NCBI GenBank assembly: GCA_029881615.1 | Contig: JAOUMF010000109.1 | Span: 1 to 6,917, forward strand | Length of the DNA stretch: 6,917 bases | Direction: 5' to 3' | Source of the DNA: Alphaproteobacteria bacterium | GTDB lineage: Bacteria; Pseudomonadota; Alphaproteobacteria; UBA8366; JADFVY01 | Shown here: piece after piece, positions 5,260-6,917 of the stretch | Layout: the number at the start of each line of letters is the position of its first letter | Numbering within the stretch: the first letter of the stretch is position 1 | The notes under the pieces: model-generated | What the model saw: only the letters and a program-made list of their open reading frames with translations | Databases searched by the model: none | Told to the model about the DNA's origin: nothing | Made by a program: the position numbers and the translations under genes

Positions 5260-6917
5260 CTACTGCACCCCGATGATGATCCACGGCACGTAGGTTACCA
5301 GCAACACGACCATCGCCAGAATCAGCAGGAAGGGCAGCACAGCGCGCCAGACTTCCACAACCGGCTTATCGAAACGGAAGGCCGAGAGGAACAGGTTGAT
5401 ACCAACTGGCGGGGTCAGATAGCCCAGTTCCAGGTTGGCCAGAAAGATCACGCCCAGATGCAGCGGATCGACCCCGAACACCGCGGCGATGGGCAGGATC
5501 AACGGCACCACCACGGCGATCGCCGAGAAGATGTCCATCATGCAGCCGACGATCAGCAGGAAGATGTTCAGCGCCAGCAGGAACACCAGCTTCGAGCCCA
5601 CATTGGCCTCGACCCATTCGGCCGCGCGCATCGGCACTTCCGCGTCCACCATATAGTTGGTCAGCCCCATGGCCACGCCCAGGATGGTGAAGACACCGCC
5701 GATCAGGATCACGCATTTGGCGATACCGCCTAGCAGTCCCTTGTTGATTTCCAGGTCGCGATGGACCGCCAGGCCAACGATCAACGTATAGACCACCGTG
5801 ATGGCCGCCGACTCCACCAGCGTCGCATAGCCACCGAACAGCCCCACCATCACGATGACCGGCAGCATGATTTCCCACTTGGCCTCGTTGATCGCGGCCA
5901 GCGCCTCGGCGCCGTCGAAGGGCGTGCGCGGGGTATGTTTGGACCCGCCGACCCAGACGCCATAGAGGCAGACCGCGCCAACCATGATGGCGCCAGGCAC
6001 GATGCCGGCCACGAACATGTCCGGGATCGGCACCTGCGCGATCACCGCATAGAGGATCACCGCCAGGCTGGGCGGGAACAGCAGGCCGATCGACCCGGTC
6101 GCGGTCAACAGGCCCAGCGAGAAACGCTCGGGATACCGGTTCAGCACCAGTACGGGCAGCAACAGCCCGCCCAGCGCAAGAATGGTCGCGCCCGACGCCC
6201 CGGTGAAGGTGGTAAAGAAAGCGCAGACCAGGGTCACAACGATCGGCAAGCCCCCGGGCAGCCAACCGAACAGCGCCCGGAACAGCCGCACCAACCGCTC
6301 GCCCGCCCTGGTCTCGGACAGCAGATAGCCGGTCAGCGTGAAGAGCGGAATGGCGGGGATCGCCGCCGACACGACGATGCGGTAAGTCTCGACCGGGACG
6401 GAGGCAACCGGCACGTCATTACCCATGAACAGCAACAACGCCGCGCCGCCGATCACCACGAAGATCGGCGCGCCCATCACGGCCGCGACGAACAACGCGC
6501 TCACGGCCGGCCAAACCAGCCAGCCTGGGAAAACCATATATTCCACGGCGCCATCTTCGATGGCCATGCCAATACCAATCAGAACCACCGTCAATAGCGC
6601 GCCGGCGATGGCGGCCAGCTTCACCGTCCAATCCGTGGGCTGAATTATCAGTCTGATCGTAATAACCAGGAAGGCAAACGGTAGGATTGCTTCCATCACC
6701 CAGCCGGGCAGCCAGTTTCCGCCCGCGCCGGAGGAAAAGTCATACTCGGATTTCACGAATTGCCAGCTGGCCCAGAACAGCCCCGCTGACACGGCCGTGG
6801 ATGCGGCGGCGGCCAGCATGTCGCCGTAATGCTGGATACGGTCGGGGAATATCTTCAGCCCCGTGGACAGCGTCAGATGCCGCCCGGCCCGGGTTGCAAG
6901 CATGGCGCCAACAAAAG
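5260..6917 (-). CDS. TRAP transporter permease, DctQ-DctM fusion (5' end outside window)
   Basis: This is the membrane part of a tripartite ATP-independent periplasmic transporter, which uses an ion gradient to import organic acids or similar solutes delivered by a periplasmic binding protein. Counting from the ATG at 6903, 547 residues are visible. That ATG is probably internal: the frame stays open to the edge, and FVGA-MLATRAGRH fits the conserved middle of the small DctQ subunit. Residues 1-92 are the C-terminal half of DctQ, with helices at about 29-50 and 68-88. Linking helices at about 94-115 and 126-160 lead into the large DctM subunit: IPLFTLTGYLL (185-195), TFTGASGAT (232-240), LLFPPSLAVILYAVI (274-288), TLVESAA (361-367), GCMMDIFSAI (453-462) and LTPPVGIN (496-503). 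It is highly hydrophobic throughout. Fused subunits of this kind are known, as in SiaQM of Haemophilus. The substrate is unknown; the binding-protein gene may lie to the right. Confidence 0.92.
   Translation of the reverse strand, partial: FVGAMLATRAGRHLTLSTGLKIFPDRIQHYGDMLAAAASTAVSAGLFWASWQFVKSEYDFSSGAGGNWLPGWVMEAILPFAFLVITIRLIIQPTDWTVKLAAIAGALLTVVLIGIGMAIEDGAVEYMVFPGWLVWPAVSALFVAAVMGAPIFVVIGGAALLLFMGNDVPVASVPVETYRIVVSAAIPAIPLFTLTGYLLSETRAGERLVRLFRALFGWLPGGLPIVVTLVCAFFTTFTGASGATILALGGLLLPVLVLNRYPERFSLGLLTATGSIGLLFPPSLAVILYAVIAQVPIPDMFVAGIVPGAIMVGAVCLYGVWVGGSKHTPRTPFDGAEALAAINEAKWEIMLPVIVMVGLFGGYATLVESAAITVVYTLIVGLAVHRDLEINKGLLGGIAKCVILIGGVFTILGVAMGLTNYMVDAEVPMRAAEWVEANVGSKLVFLLALNIFLLIVGCMMDIFSAIAVVVPLILPIAAVFGVDPLHLGVIFLANLELGYLTPPVGINLFLSAFRFDKPVVEVWRAVLPFLLILAMVVLLVTYVPWIIIGVQ

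Noticed and set aside
5366..6265. Minus-strand open frame of 299 codons inside the TRAP gene
   Set aside because: It overlaps the TRAP permease in another frame and has an Arg/Gly/Ala-rich sequence without motifs.
5761..6597. Plus-strand open frame of 278 codons
   Set aside because: The product is a run of Arg, Gln, His and Asp, typical of the antisense of a hydrophobic membrane protein. The TRAP permease is on the other strand.

Overview
The window is GC-rich, with strong G/C bias at third codon positions in most genes. Its gene types (a secreted DUF4139 protein, a PmtA-like methyltransferase, a fused DctQ-DctM TRAP transporter subunit) point to an alphaproteobacterium, perhaps Rhodospirillales-like. 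This is inferred from gene content and composition; no marker gene is present.

Layout. Four genes lie on the minus strand in the left two thirds, in order of transcription: a 127-residue hypothetical protein (4292 to 3909), a methyltransferase with an added N-terminal membrane segment (3609 to 2686), msrA for methionine-S-sulfoxide reductase (2601 to 1954), and an exported DUF4139 protein (1751 to beyond base 1). The gaps between them are 299, 84 and 202 bases, so they are unlikely to be one tight operon; the methyltransferase-msrA pair is the closest. A weak terminator-like hairpin follows msrA. A TetR-type regulator (4509 to 5117) reads the other way, away from the hypothetical gene. To its right, converging on it, is a minus-strand TRAP permease gene (stop at 5260) that runs off the right edge.

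The clearest regulatory signal is in the AT-rich strip between the hypothetical gene and tetR. Three copies of a 13-bp dyad, TGAAC-N3-GTTCA, lie with centres 33 and 22 bp apart, close to three and two helical turns. This is a strong candidate for the operator array of the adjacent TetR protein.

Functional picture. MsrA repairs oxidised methionine. The methyltransferase resembles phospholipid N-methyltransferases and carries a predicted membrane anchor. The DUF4139 protein is predicted to be exported. The TRAP protein imports an organic solute using a periplasmic binding protein that is not in this window. I see no mobile element, CRISPR array, RNA gene or phage gene, and no convincing evidence of an undescribed multi-gene system. 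The points most worth following are the phased operators, the membrane-anchored methyltransferase, and the start and function of the small hypothetical gene.
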